Assembly: GCF_002917105.1 (NCBI RefSeq)
Contig: NZ_PQFZ01000013.1
Span: 1 to 64,000 of the forward strand
Reading direction: 5' to 3'
DNA length: 64,000 bases
Source: Allobosea psychrotolerans
GTDB taxonomy: Bacteria; Pseudomonadota; Alphaproteobacteria; Rhizobiales; Beijerinckiaceae
Positions 33,602 through 41,963 of this stretch are shown piece by piece. The position numbers were made by a program, and so were the translations under genes. How positions within the stretch are numbered: the stretch's first letter is position 1; each line of letters opens with the position of its first letter. The notes beneath the pieces were generated by a model, which was not told the origin of the DNA, searched no databases, and saw only the letters and a list, made by a program, of their open reading frames with translations.

Positions 33602-34402
33602 CTATTGGGCCTTGTGCAGCTTCGCCAGCGGAAACCGCGCGACATCGGCCAGAAGCTCGGCAAAGCCCTTCGCCTGGAACGCCGCCGTCGCCTTGCCTTT
33701 CTCGGCAGTCGCAAGACTGGCATCGCCCGCCGCGCCCGAGGCGTGGACGTCCTGCGCCATCCAGGCGAAGGCGTGCAGCCCGGTCGGCCGCAGCCAGCTA
33801 TAGCCCTCCGTCGCCATCGCGATCGTCACGGGCTCGAAGCGCCCGGCCTTGCTCATATCGACGAGGTCCGGCCGGAAATGCAGCATCAGCGAGGTCTCGA
33901 TATCGCCGGCATGGATGCCGTGATTGGCGTCGAGATCGGCGAAAAGACCCTGCGGCAGGCCGAAGGCGCGCCAGGCCGTGGTCACGGTGAGCATGCCCAG
34001 GCGCACGCGCAATTCGCGGGCGACCACCTTCATCGGGTCGACATTGCCGCCATGCGAGGTGACGATCACGAGCTTGCGCAAGCCCGCGCGCCTGACGCTC
34101 TCGCCGATCTCGATCCAGGCCCTGGTCGCGGTCTCCCAGGACAAGGTCAGCGTGCCCGGCGAATGCAGGTGCTCGTTCGATTTGCAGATCGCCATGGTCG
34201 GCAGCACCAGCACGTCGAGCCCGGCCGGAACGAGCGGCATCGCTTCAGTCAGCATCGCGTTCATGATCGTGGTGTCGACCGAAACAGGCAGATGCGGGCC
34301 ATGCTGCTCGATCGCCGCCAGCGGCAGCACCGCGACGGTGTCGTCGGCGGACAACCCCTCGAATTCGGTGGTCTTCAGCTCGCCCCAGAAGCGCGCGGTC
34401 AT
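33602..34402 (-). CDS. Creatininase-family metallohydrolase
   Basis: A 266-residue protein of the creatinine amidohydrolase/MftE family. Metal ligands are visible as Glu32, His34 and Asp43 (LAAIEQHGPHLPVSVDTT), with His in SHGGNVDP and the Glu/His block HAGDIETSLML. Members hydrolyse cyclic or linear amides such as creatinine, or trim peptide cofactors. No mycofactocin gene is nearby. The gene stands alone, with a family-1 repeat directly upstream. A cyclic amide substrate would fit the nitrogen-scavenging theme of the window, but this is inference. Confidence 0.88.
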   Translation of the reverse strand: MTARFWGELKTTEFEGLSADDTVAVLPLAAIEQHGPHLPVSVDTTIMNAMLTEAMPLVPAGLDVLVLPTMAICKSNEHLHSPGTLTLSWETATRAWIEIGESVRRAGLRKLVIVTSHGGNVDPMKVVARELRVRLGMLTVTTAWRAFGLPQGLFADLDANHGIHAGDIETSLMLHFRPDLVDMSKAGRFEPVTIAMATEGYSWLRPTGLHAFAWMAQDVHASGAAGDASLATAEKGKATAAFQAKGFAELLADVARFPLAKLHKAQ

Positions 34403-34442
34403 GCTCTCATCCTTGCCGTCGGTGTCAGGCCACGACTCTAGG

Positions 34443-34483
34443 GCATCGGCCCGAAAAGTGGGAACCGGTTTTCGGGCCGATGC
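34443..34483. repeat. Palindromic repeat (family 1)
   Basis: The arms GCATCGGCCCGAAAA and TTTTCGGGCCGATGC are perfectly paired around GTGGGAACCGG. It lies 40 bp upstream of the creatininase gene start. Confidence 0.88.
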
Positions 34484-34564
34484 AAGATCAAAGTCCGGGA
34501 CATTCCGTTCAACGCGGCGGAGCGAGACGGCTATGGCTCCCGCTTGGCGCCCTTTCCGAAACAC

Positions 34565-34681
34565 AGCCCTCATCCTGAGGAGCCGCGCAGCGGCGTCTCG
34601 AAGGATGCTCCAGGCGGCTCTGGAACCATCTGGAGCATCCTTCGAGACGCAGCCTGAAGGCTGCTCCTCAGGATGAGGGCT
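34565..34681 (+). repeat. REPIN-like inverted-pair element, complete copy 3
   Basis: It has the same arms as the other copies, with centre GCGGCTCTGGAACCAT. The tips are CGCGCAGCGG and AGCCTGAAGGCT. It lies downstream of the NAD(P)-binding protein gene. Confidence 0.92.
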
Positions 34682-34695
34682 CGAACTATCGAGCG

Positions 34696-35355
34696 TCAAA
34701 GCCGGTTGATGTCGGCATTCTCCAGGATGGGCTTGGGCGCGCCGTCTCTTGCCACTTTGAGCATCGCCTTGCCGATCTGCTCGGTGGTGGTGATGGAATC
34801 GGGCAGCCAGCGCTGCAGCAGGGGCAGCAACGGCGCAGCCAGCTCGTAGATCACGCGATAAAGCCTCGTCTTCGAGCGGATGCCGTGCAGCGGCTGGATC
34901 GCGCCCGGGCGGAACATGTAGGAGGCCTTGAACGGCAGGCGCATGATGGCGTTTTCGGTCGCGCCTTTCACCCGCGCCCACATCCAGCGGCCTTTTTCGC
35001 TGCTGTCGGTGCTGGCGCCGGAGACATAGACGAACACCATCGCCGGATTGAGCCGTACCAGCGTCCGGGCCGCGGCGAGCGCGATGTCGTAGGTGATGCG
35101 CCGGTAATCAGCCTCGCTCATCCCCGCTGATGCGACGCCGAGGCAAAAGAAGCAGGCGTCGAAGCGCGTGAGCTGTGATTCGATCGCGGCATAATCAGTC
35201 AGATCGGCGTGAACGATCTCGCGCAGCTTCGGGTTGCTCTGCCCGGTCGCATTCCGCCCGATGGTGACGACCTCGCTGACGCCGGGATCGAGCAGGCATT
35301 CGCGCAGCACGCCTTGTCCGACCATGCCGGTCGCGCCGAAGATCAGGATTCGCAT
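34696..35355 (-). CDS. NAD(P)-binding Rossmann-fold protein (SDR/NmrA-like)
   Basis: A 219-residue atypical SDR. The dinucleotide loop is 'MRILIFGATGMVGQGVLREC' (GxTGxxGxG form), followed by 'HADLTDYAAIESQLTRFDACFFCLG' and a 'FVYVSGASTD' strand. There is no obvious catalytic YxxxK pair, and a Tyr occurs only in the 'YDIALAAARTL' context. It may be a redox sensor or an epimerase-like enzyme. It is transcribed toward a REPIN element and away from the SDR cluster 65 bp upstream. The substrate is unknown. Confidence 0.82.
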   Translation of the reverse strand: MRILIFGATGMVGQGVLRECLLDPGVSEVVTIGRNATGQSNPKLREIVHADLTDYAAIESQLTRFDACFFCLGVASAGMSEADYRRITYDIALAAARTLVRLNPAMVFVYVSGASTDSSEKGRWMWARVKGATENAIMRLPFKASYMFRPGAIQPLHGIRSKTRLYRVIYELAAPLLPLLQRWLPDSITTTEQIGKAMLKVARDGAPKPILENADINRL

Positions 35356-35420
35356 CGATGATCACCTTCCGCGGCCACTCGTCCCGCCACTCGCTCGGCA
35401 CCTTGGCCGGCCCGGTCGCG

Positions 35421-36374
35421 TCAGGTCCTGGAGATGGGTGTGGCTGCCGCATTGGCAAAGGGCGAGCCGGTCGATTGTTCTGCGATGTCCCAAAGCCGCG
35501 CGGCCACGGCATGATCGTTGGCTTCGCCGATGATTGCCGCGGGGGCGGGAAGGCCTTTGACCTCGCGCAGGCCGTCAGGTCCGTAATAGCCGGCTTTGGC
35601 GACGTCGGCGGCCGTCGCAGCATAGAGTGTCGGCAGGGCGCCGGCGGCGGTCGATTGGCTGAGCAGCGGCGCCAGAAGCGGGACGAGCCGCCAGAGAAGC
35701 CCCGAAACACCGCCGCGCCCGTTGGCCGGGCCATTCGCGATCAGGTCGCTGGTCGCCCAGCCGGGATGGGCGGCGAGGCTGGTCAGGCCCCAGCCGTGGC
35801 GGTCGCTGCGACGCTGCAGCTCCAGCGCGAAGATCAGCATGGCGAGCTTCGACTGACAGTAGGCCTTCCACGGCCGGTAACGACGCTCGCCTTGCAGGTC
35901 GTCGAAATCGATCCGGCCGCGGCGATGGGCGAGGCTGCTGAGCTGGACGACGCGCGCGGCGCTGCTTCGGCGCAGAGACGGCAGCAGATGGCCGGTGAGG
36001 GCGAAGGCTCCGAGAAAATTCGTGCCGAACTGCATCTCGAAGCCGTCGGCTGTGGTCTTGCGGGCGGGCAGGGCCATCACGCCGGCATTGTTGACCAGGA
36101 TGTCGAGTCGATCGTGCCGCGCGGCGAAGGCGCTGGCGAAAGCGGCCACCGAGGCCAGGCTTGCCAGATCGAGCCGCATGAAGGAGACGCTCGCGCCTGT
36201 CACGGCTGCTGCGATGCGGGCGCGCGCATCCTCGCCCTTGACGGGATCGCGACCGGCGAGGACGACCGCGATTCCGGCGCGCGCCAGTCCCAATGCCGTC
36301 TCGAAGCCCAGCCCGCCTGTGCCTGTGACAATGGCGAGCTTGCCGATCTGCGGCGGGCCGTCCGTGGCGGCCAC
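35421..36374 (-). CDS. Short-chain dehydrogenase/reductase (GTG start)
   Basis: A 317-residue classical SDR of the retinol-dehydrogenase/protochlorophyllide-reductase-like size. The cofactor loop is 'AIVTGTGGLGFETALGLARAG' (one Gly-to-Thr variation in TGxxxGxG). NNAGVMALP follows, then a catalytic Ser in QLSSLAHRRG and Tyr-x3-Lys in AYCQSKLA. A GTG 2 bp after the stop of the FAD oxidase gene is the likely start, so the two genes are coupled. It may reduce or oxidise the oxidase product. The substrate is not predictable. Confidence 0.88.
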   Translation of the reverse strand: MAATDGPPQIGKLAIVTGTGGLGFETALGLARAGIAVVLAGRDPVKGEDARARIAAAVTGASVSFMRLDLASLASVAAFASAFAARHDRLDILVNNAGVMALPARKTTADGFEMQFGTNFLGAFALTGHLLPSLRRSSAARVVQLSSLAHRRGRIDFDDLQGERRYRPWKAYCQSKLAMLIFALELQRRSDRHGWGLTSLAAHPGWATSDLIANGPANGRGGVSGLLWRLVPLLAPLLSQSTAAGALPTLYAATAADVAKAGYYGPDGLREVKGLPAPAAIIGEANDHAVAARLWDIAEQSTGSPFANAAATPISRT

Positions 36375-36376
36375 AG

Positions 36377-37798
36377 CTATTCCGCCGCTTCCGAGGTCTT
36401 CGCTTCCGTGGTTTTGGCCTCCCAGTCCAGCAGCTTGCCCGGGTTCATCAGCCCATAGGGGTCGGCGAGGCGCTTGAACTCCGGCTGCGGCGCGTCGGTG
36501 CGCTTCCAGCCGGCATTGTTCAAGACCCATGTATGCGGGTTCGAGGCCTGGATGCCGGCCTCCTCGGCCTGGCGCATGATCTCGTACAGGCGCTCCGCCG
36601 TGCTGAAGCGCACCAGCGGCAGGCTGGAATGGTAGACCTTGCCCTGCCGGCGCTGAAACTCGATGTGGAAGATCACGTCGTCGCGGAACTGCGCTTCCGC
36701 CCAGTCCAACAGTTTGAGATTGCGGCCGGGCGGAAAGCGAAGCTGCAGATAGGTGATCGTCGGATCGAGCTTGAGCGCGTGCAGCGTGGTGTGGTTCCAG
36801 GTGTATTCGTAGAGCGGGCCTGGCGCGCCCTTCTCCCGATGCTCGCCGAAGGCGGCAGCCCTTGCAGCCTGCGCCCCGCGCGCAAAGGTCACGGTCCCGC
36901 CCATCTCCACGATCAGCCGGTCGAGCTCGTCGCCCTGCGGCTCCGACACCATCAGGATGGCGAAGGCCTTGTTCTCGCCGAGATAGGGCCCGAGGCGTTT
37001 GAGATAGGGCGCGATTGCCGGGGCGTGGATGCTGACGAGCTTCTTGGCGATGCCGTCGCATTCGGTGAAGGCCTGGCCGAAGGCGGCGGCGGCCTTCAGG
37101 CTGTCGAAGGTCGCGATCCGCTCGGCCCAGGCATGGGCCGGCGCGAGCGGCACCTCGACCTCGGTGATGATGCCGTTGACGCCATAGGCGTGCATCACCT
37201 TGAGAATCTCCTTGCCGCGCAACTCGATCAGGCGCGGCTCGGGCTCGACCGTCATGACCTCGAGCGCGATCACCGCGCCGAGATTGTCGATCTGGCCCCA
37301 TGTGCAGGAGCCGGCGCCGGCCGCGCCGCCCGCGACGAAGCCGCCCAACGTCGCCTGCGCCCGCGTCGAGGGATACATGCGCAGCTCCTGGCCGAGAGGA
37401 GCGAGCGCCTTGTCGATATCGAGTAGATTGGCTCCGGCCTCGAAGCGGCCGGCGCCGAGCGTGGTCGAGACGACACGGTTGAGCCGGGTCAGGTTCATCA
37501 CCACGCCGCCCTCCAGCGGCACGGCCTGGCCGTAATTGCCGGTGCCGCCGCCACGCACCGTCAAGGGCACGCGATGGCGCGCGCAGGCCGAGGCGATGCG
37601 AGCGACCTCCGCCTTGTCGCTGGGCAGGATGATCAGCTCGGCCTGCTTGCCCTCGAGATCGGGCTTCAACACCGGCGAGAACCAGAAGAAGTCGCGACTA
37701 TGCATGCGCAAGCTCGGCGCATCCTGATAGATCGTCAGATCGGCGAGTTCGGCGCGAAGCGCGGCGAGGGCAGGGCTGATCATGGCAGTGCTGGTCAT
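36377..37798 (-). CDS. FAD-linked oxidase (PCMH/GlcD type), paralogue 1
   Basis: A 473-residue flavoprotein. The PCMH FAD-binding domain contains 'PLTVRGGGTGNYGQAVPLEGGV' (residues about 76-97) and 'PSTRAQATLGGFVAGGAAG'. The C-terminal domain ends 'DPYGLMNPGKLLDW', typical of the GlcD/VAO-like FAD_binding_4 family that oxidises hydroxy acids or alcohols. It is co-linear along its length with the oxidase at 42065 (shared SRDFFW(F/Y)SP and WNHTTL blocks). It overlaps the upstream acetyltransferase by ATGA and is coupled to the SDR downstream. The substrate is unknown, though probably related to the neighbouring importer's ligand. Confidence 0.88.
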   Translation of the reverse strand: MTSTAMISPALAALRAELADLTIYQDAPSLRMHSRDFFWFSPVLKPDLEGKQAELIILPSDKAEVARIASACARHRVPLTVRGGGTGNYGQAVPLEGGVVMNLTRLNRVVSTTLGAGRFEAGANLLDIDKALAPLGQELRMYPSTRAQATLGGFVAGGAAGAGSCTWGQIDNLGAVIALEVMTVEPEPRLIELRGKEILKVMHAYGVNGIITEVEVPLAPAHAWAERIATFDSLKAAAAFGQAFTECDGIAKKLVSIHAPAIAPYLKRLGPYLGENKAFAILMVSEPQGDELDRLIVEMGGTVTFARGAQAARAAAFGEHREKGAPGPLYEYTWNHTTLHALKLDPTITYLQLRFPPGRNLKLLDWAEAQFRDDVIFHIEFQRRQGKVYHSSLPLVRFSTAERLYEIMRQAEEAGIQASNPHTWVLNNAGWKRTDAPQPEFKRLADPYGLMNPGKLLDWEAKTTEAKTSEAAE

Positions 37799-38589
37799 GG
37801 CATGTCCGGCGCGCTGAGATAATGGGTGAGGGTGAGATAGCGCTTCATGCCTAGGGACTCTGCCAGCCGGATGGAAGCCGTGTTCTCCTCGGAGACCTGA
37901 TAGCGCGCGACATGGCCGCGACGCTGCAATTCCGCCAGCGCCGTGTGGACGATGCGGTAGGCCAGGCCCTTGCCGCGCTCCGCGGGCTGTGTGTAGACGC
38001 CCCCGACCTCCCAGACCGGGCCGTCGATCTGGAAGGCGAAGCAGGCCGATAGCGGCCTGGAGCCGGCCCTGAGCACGCAGATGAAGGCGCGCCCGCTCGC
38101 GATGAGCGGGCCAAGCCACTCCGCGCTGTGGCCTTGCGCCGCCAGTATCTCGAACGGCGTCTTAGCGGTGGTCGTCTCGATGTCTGCGCCCGTATCGAGC
38201 GCGGGCATGATTGTCGCGGTGTAGGACAGGAAGGCGGTGCGCCGCTCCAGGGGAAATTCTGCCGCGACGACCGATCGATCGGCTTCGTTCGCCAGCTTGA
38301 AGACCAGGGTCTCTCGCCGTGGCACGAAAGCCAGCAGGTCCTGGGTGAGTTCGGGGTTGGTACTGGCGATGAGGGCCGACGCGCTGGCTGCCGGATAGGT
38401 CTCGCGATCGAAATCGCTGAAGCGGTGGTCGAGCAGCAGCAGTGTCGCCGCATCATCGCCCCGGACGATCTGATGCACGCTCGCGGCCTGCGGGGAGGCG
38501 AGCAGGAACTTCAGGAGAACGACATTGTCGAGGGGCGCCCGCCTGAGCACCGCGAGCACCTTATCCGAGATGGCGTGTTCGGAGCGCAT
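37795..38589 (-). CDS. GNAT-family N-acetyltransferase
   Basis: A 264-residue protein. The C-terminal half is a GNAT domain with 'GGVYTQPAERGKGLAYRIVHTALAEL' (acetyl-CoA loop R-G-x-G-x-A) and 'QVSEENTASIRLAESLGMKRY'. The N-terminal half (about 130 residues) is an additional conserved region often seen in two-domain GNATs. It is the first gene of a coupled minus-strand trio of GNAT, FAD oxidase and SDR. It may acylate the product of the pathway, or protect against a toxic amine. The specificity is unknown. Confidence 0.87.
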   Translation of the reverse strand: MRSEHAISDKVLAVLRRAPLDNVVLLKFLLASPQAASVHQIVRGDDAATLLLLDHRFSDFDRETYPAASASALIASTNPELTQDLLAFVPRRETLVFKLANEADRSVVAAEFPLERRTAFLSYTATIMPALDTGADIETTTAKTPFEILAAQGHSAEWLGPLIASGRAFICVLRAGSRPLSACFAFQIDGPVWEVGGVYTQPAERGKGLAYRIVHTALAELQRRGHVARYQVSEENTASIRLAESLGMKRYLTLTHYLSAPDMP

Positions 38590-38603
38590 TGCGCCAGCCT
38601 AGG

Positions 38604-38706
38604 GCATCGGCCCGAAAAGTGGGAACCGGTTTTCGGGGCAAGCCGATGCACAATCAAAGCCCTGCAGCATCAGACCGAATATCGTATTCGGTCTGATGCT
38701 GCAGGG
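38604..38706. repeat. Composite palindromic element: family-1 hairpin plus 47-bp perfect palindrome
   Basis: The first part has GCATCGG/CCGATGC arms around CCGAAAAGTGGGAACCGG. The second (38660-38706) has 22-bp perfect arms starting CCCTGCAGCATCAGACCGAA with a TCG loop. The arrangement is the same as at 2606 and 62818, but the second hairpin has an unrelated sequence. The long palindrome lies about 130 bp upstream of a -24 element, a distance typical of enhancer sites. Confidence 0.85.
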
Positions 38707-38836
38707 GGAACGGCCTGCCAGGGAAGCCCGTCGCCTGCATCCATGGATCGCGTGGCGTTTCTGCTTGCGATTTGGGCAATTGCACGTTCTCTGTGCGCAA
38801 ACCTGTTGCTCCACATTTCCTGCTTGCCGTCACGCA

Positions 38837-38852
38837 TGGCATGTATGTTGCT
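38837..38852 (+). promoter_or_regulatory. Putative sigma-54 (-24/-12) promoter
   Basis: TGGCATGTATGTTGCT has GG and GC separated by 10 bp and an exact TTGC -12 block. The -24 block is TGGCATG instead of TGGCACG. The binding-protein start codon is 54 bp downstream. Confidence 0.5.
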
Positions 38853-38905
38853 GGCCCGCGGCCACGGCGCAGCTGCACGAAGGCGTTATCCAGGAGGTCT
38901 CCAGC

Positions 38906-39934
38906 ATGATGATGAAGTATCGCATCAACCGGCGCGCGGCGCTTGGCCTCATCGGCGGCTCTGCCGCCTCCGTCCTGGTGCCCGTCCCCGGCAGCAAGGT
39001 CAGCGCGCAGACCCTCGACAAGGTCTCCTACCAGACCAATTGGCGCGCCCAGGCCGAGCATGGCGGCTTCTACCTCGCGCTCACCAACGGCATCTACAAG
39101 AAATACGGCATCGACGCCGATATCCGTCCAGGCGGACCGCAGCAGAACCCCTCGCAGCTCCTGCTCGGCGGCCGCGTCGACATGATCATGTCGAACTCCT
39201 TCGAGGCGATCCGCTACGCCCAGGAGAACATCCCCTTCCTCTGCATCGCCTCGATCTTCCAGAAGGACCCGCAGGTCCTGATCTCGCATCCCGGCCAGGG
39301 CAATGATTCGCTGGCCGCATTGAAGGGCAAGCCGATCCTGGTCGGCGCTGCCGGGCGCACCAGCTACTGGCCCTTCCTGAAGGCGAAGTTCGGCTACACC
39401 GACGAACAGATCAGGCCCTACACCTTCAACATGGCGCCCTTCCTGGCCGACAAGACCATCTCGCAGCAGGGCTTCCTGTCGTCGGAGCCCTTCGCCATCC
39501 AGAAGGGCGGGGTGAACCCGGTGGTGCATCTCATCGCCGATGCCGGCTTCGAGAACTACAACACCACCATCAACATCTCGCAGAAGATGGTCGCGGAGAA
39601 GAAGGACCTGGTCCAGCGCTTCGTCACCGCGTCGCTGGAGGGCTGGGCCGAGTACATGAAGGCCGGGCCGAGCGCGGCCGCAGCCAACGCCCAGATCCTG
39701 AAGGACAATCCCGACATGGATCAGGAGAAGATCGACTACGCCGTCAAGGTCATGAACGAGAAGGGTATCGTGCTCTCCGGCGACGCGCTGACGCTGGGCA
39801 TCGGCGCCATGACCGATGCGCGCTGGGCCAGCTTCTACAAGACCATGACGGAGGCCGGCGTCTTCCCGGCCGGCGTCGACATCAAGAAGGCCTACAGCCT
39901 GGAGTTCGTCAACAAGGGCGTGGGCAAGGCGTAG
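38906..39934 (+). CDS. ABC importer substrate-binding protein, NMT1/THI5-like
   Basis: A 342-residue periplasmic protein of the SsuA/ThiY (NMT1) superfamily. The N-terminus, MMMKYRINRRAALGLIGG, is a twin-arginine signal (NRRAAL). The mature part has 'SYQTNWRAQAEHGGFYLALTNGIYKKYGIDADI', typical of binding proteins for taurine, pyrimidine precursors, nitriles or aromatic acids. AGGAGGT lies 7 bp before the first of three successive ATGs. It heads a complete importer with ATPase and permease downstream, followed by an FAD oxidase. The ligand is unknown. Confidence 0.92.
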   Translation: MMMKYRINRRAALGLIGGSAASVLVPVPGSKVSAQTLDKVSYQTNWRAQAEHGGFYLALTNGIYKKYGIDADIRPGGPQQNPSQLLLGGRVDMIMSNSFEAIRYAQENIPFLCIASIFQKDPQVLISHPGQGNDSLAALKGKPILVGAAGRTSYWPFLKAKFGYTDEQIRPYTFNMAPFLADKTISQQGFLSSEPFAIQKGGVNPVVHLIADAGFENYNTTINISQKMVAEKKDLVQRFVTASLEGWAEYMKAGPSAAAANAQILKDNPDMDQEKIDYAVKVMNEKGIVLSGDALTLGIGAMTDARWASFYKTMTEAGVFPAGVDIKKAYSLEFVNKGVGKA

Positions 39935-39940
39935 TGGCTC

Positions 39941-40070
39941 GTCATTCCGGGGAAGCGCGCGGCGCTGAACCCGGAACCCACGACCGGGTGAGGCCCCGGT
40001 CGGGCACAATGAACAACACTCGCCCAGTCGTGGGTTCCGGGTTCAAGCCTATGGCTTGCCCCGGAATGAC
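39941..40070. repeat. Palindromic repeat (family 3)
   Basis: GTCATTCCGGGG...GAACCCGGAACCCACGACC and the mirrored CGTGGGTTCCGGG...CCCCGGAATGAC make the second copy of the element at 14161. It fills the gap between the binding-protein and ATPase genes. Confidence 0.88.
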
Positions 40071-40103
40071 AAGGCGGGGCGCCAATCAACGGATCATCAG
40101 GCT

Positions 40104-40919
40104 TTGGACACAGCCTATCTGAGCACACCCCATGCCGTCCGCAGCAGCGAGGCCAAGCCGCTCGTCTGCGTGCGCCACGTCTCGAAACAGTTCGCCAACG
40201 GCACGCTCGCCGTACGCGACGTCAACCTGCATCTGGGCGCCGGCGAGTTCATCAGCCTGCTCGGCCCGTCGGGCTGCGGGAAATCGACCCTGCTGCGCAT
40301 GATCGCCGGGCTGGGCGCGCCCTCGACCGGCACGATCGAGTGGCCGACGACCAGCCATGACGCCTCGGGCGAGCCTGATCGCGATCTCGGCTTCGTCTTC
40401 CAGGACCCGACCTTGATGCCCTGGGCGACCGCGCTCGGCAACGTCATGATGCCGCTGACGCTGAAAGGCGTCCGCAAGAGCCAGGCGCAAGAGCGCGCCG
40501 CCGAGATGCTGGCGCTGGTCGGGCTCAAGGGTTTTGAGAAATCCTATCCGCGCGAGCTCTCCGGCGGCATGAGGATGCGCGTCTCGATCGCGCGCGGGCT
40601 CGTGCTGCGGCCGAAGATCCTGCTGATGGACGAGCCTTTCGCGGCGCTCGACGAGATCACCCGCCACCGCCTCAATGACGATCTGCTCGAACTCTGGTGG
40701 AAGGAGAGGTTCACCGCCGTCTTCGTCACCCATTCGGTCTTCGAGTCGGTCTATCTCTCCAAGCGCATCGTGGTGATGGCGGCGCGCCCCGGCCGTGTGA
40801 TGGCCGATCTCGATGTCGACGCGCCCTATCCGCGCGACGACCTCTTCCGCACCTCGCCGGAATACGCCCATCTCTGCCGCGTCGTCTCCGGCAAGCTCAA
40901 GGAGGCGATCGGCTCATGA
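40104..40919 (+). CDS. ABC importer ATP-binding protein (SsuB/TauB type)
   Basis: A roughly 271-residue ATPase. Walker A is GPSGCGKST, the Q-loop is FQDP, the signature is LSGGMRMRVSIARG, Walker B is ILLMDEPF and the switch His is in VTHSV. It energises the NMT1-type importer with the permease gene downstream. The frame is open into the upstream repeat, so the start is uncertain. TTG 40104 is the first plausible start outside the repeat, but its ribosome site is poor. A REPIN-like element separates it from the permease gene. Confidence 0.93.
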   Translation: MDTAYLSTPHAVRSSEAKPLVCVRHVSKQFANGTLAVRDVNLHLGAGEFISLLGPSGCGKSTLLRMIAGLGAPSTGTIEWPTTSHDASGEPDRDLGFVFQDPTLMPWATALGNVMMPLTLKGVRKSQAQERAAEMLALVGLKGFEKSYPRELSGGMRMRVSIARGLVLRPKILLMDEPFAALDEITRHRLNDDLLELWWKERFTAVFVTHSVFESVYLSKRIVVMAARPGRVMADLDVDAPYPRDDLFRTSPEYAHLCRVVSGKLKEAIGS

Positions 40920-40941
40920 GCCCTGCCATGGACCACCCTGC

Positions 40942-41057
40942 AGCCCTCATCCTGAGGAGCGGGCGCAGCCCGCGTCTCGAAGGATGCTCCAGGAGGCTCC
41001 GGAACCATCTGGAGCATCCTTCGAGACGCCGCTGCGCGGCTCCTCAGGATGAGGGCT
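40942..41057 (+). repeat. REPIN-like inverted-pair element, complete copy 4
   Basis: The arms are as in the other copies, with centre GAGGCTCCGGAACCAT and tips GGGCGCAGCCCG and CGCTGCGCGG. It is inserted in the 157-bp gap between the ATPase and permease genes of one importer, so transcripts must carry a large hairpin. Confidence 0.93.
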
Positions 41058-41076
41058 GTGTGTCGGGAGCGGTGGC

Positions 41077-41955
41077 ATGAGCGCGTTGCCGACGCCTGCC
41101 CCCGCCCATGACGGCACCGACGCCGAAGCCCGCCCCGTCTTCGCAACGGAGCCGCGCATCCTCGGCCTGCCCGCCAGCGCCTGGCCGCGCCTCCTGGCGC
41201 CGATCGTCATCGGCGTGCTGGCGCTAGGCCTGTGGGAGTTCCTGGTCCGCTGGAAGGAGATTCCGCCCTATGTTCTGCCCGGGCCGCTCCTGATCGGCCA
41301 GACGCTGATCGCCGATTGGGGCACGCTCTCTGGCTCGCTCTGGATCACGCTGCGCATCACCTTCATGGCGCTTGCGGCGGCCGTCATCGTCGGCGTGGCG
41401 CTGGCCGTGCTGTTCACCCAGTCGAAATGGCTGGAGATGTCGCTTTTACCCTATGCGGTGATCCTGCAGGTGACGCCGATCGTGGCGATCGCGCCGCTGA
41501 TCATCATCTGGGCCGGAGACATCAATCTCTCGCTGCTGATCTGCGCCTGGATCGTCGCCTTCTTCCCGATCCTGTCGAACACCATCCTCGGGCTGAATTC
41601 GGCCGATCACAACCTGATCAACCTGTTCCAGCTCTATGGCGCGACGCGCTGGCAGACGCTGCGCCATCTCAAATTGCCGGCCGCGCTGCCCTATTTCCTC
41701 GCGGGCCTGAAGATCTCGGGGGGGCTCGCGCTGATCGGCGCGGTCGTCGCCGAATTCGTCGCGGGCACGGGCGGCAGTTCGTCCGGTCTTGCCTACCGCA
41801 TCCTGGAGGCGGGCTATCAGCTCAAGATCCCGCGCGTTTTTGCCGCCCTGATCATGATCTCGCTGTCGGGGATAGCGATTTTCCTCGCGACGAGCTGGAT
41901 CTCGCATCTCCTGCTGCGGCGCTGGCATGAGAGCGCGCTGAAGCGGGAGAATTGA
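41077..41955 (+). CDS. ABC importer permease (SsuC/TauC type)
   Basis: A 292-residue membrane protein with about six helices. The BPD_transp_1 EAA loop is 'LINLFQLYGATRWQTLRHLKLPAALPYFLAGLKIS', read as ATRWQTLRHLKLPAALP. It completes the importer begun by the NMT1-type binding protein. A 45-residue hydrophilic N-terminal extension precedes the first helix. The gap upstream is filled by a REPIN element, so coupling to the ATPase gene depends on transcription passing through that hairpin. The gene is followed by an FAD oxidase 109 bp downstream. Confidence 0.93.
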   Translation: MSALPTPAPAHDGTDAEARPVFATEPRILGLPASAWPRLLAPIVIGVLALGLWEFLVRWKEIPPYVLPGPLLIGQTLIADWGTLSGSLWITLRITFMALAAAVIVGVALAVLFTQSKWLEMSLLPYAVILQVTPIVAIAPLIIIWAGDINLSLLICAWIVAFFPILSNTILGLNSADHNLINLFQLYGATRWQTLRHLKLPAALPYFLAGLKISGGLALIGAVVAEFVAGTGGSSSGLAYRILEAGYQLKIPRVFAALIMISLSGIAIFLATSWISHLLLRRWHESALKREN

Positions 41956-41963
41956 AGCCCTGT

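Larger units (their letters stand above)
38590..38905. other. Divergent intergenic region with repeat and promoter elements
   Basis: This 316-bp region lies between the leftward GNAT gene and the rightward binding-protein gene. It contains a family-1 palindrome (38604-38649), a 47-bp perfect palindrome (38660-38706) and a sigma-54-like element (38837-38852). No further ORF is convincing. Confidence 0.75.

Noticed and set aside
33602..34402. MftE of a mycofactocin cluster
   Set aside because: No mftA, mftB, mftC or other cluster gene nearby. Kept as generic creatininase family.
40056..40103. ATG start of the importer ATPase inside the family-3 repeat
   Set aside because: The added residues are translated repeat sequence, not part of the ATPase fold.
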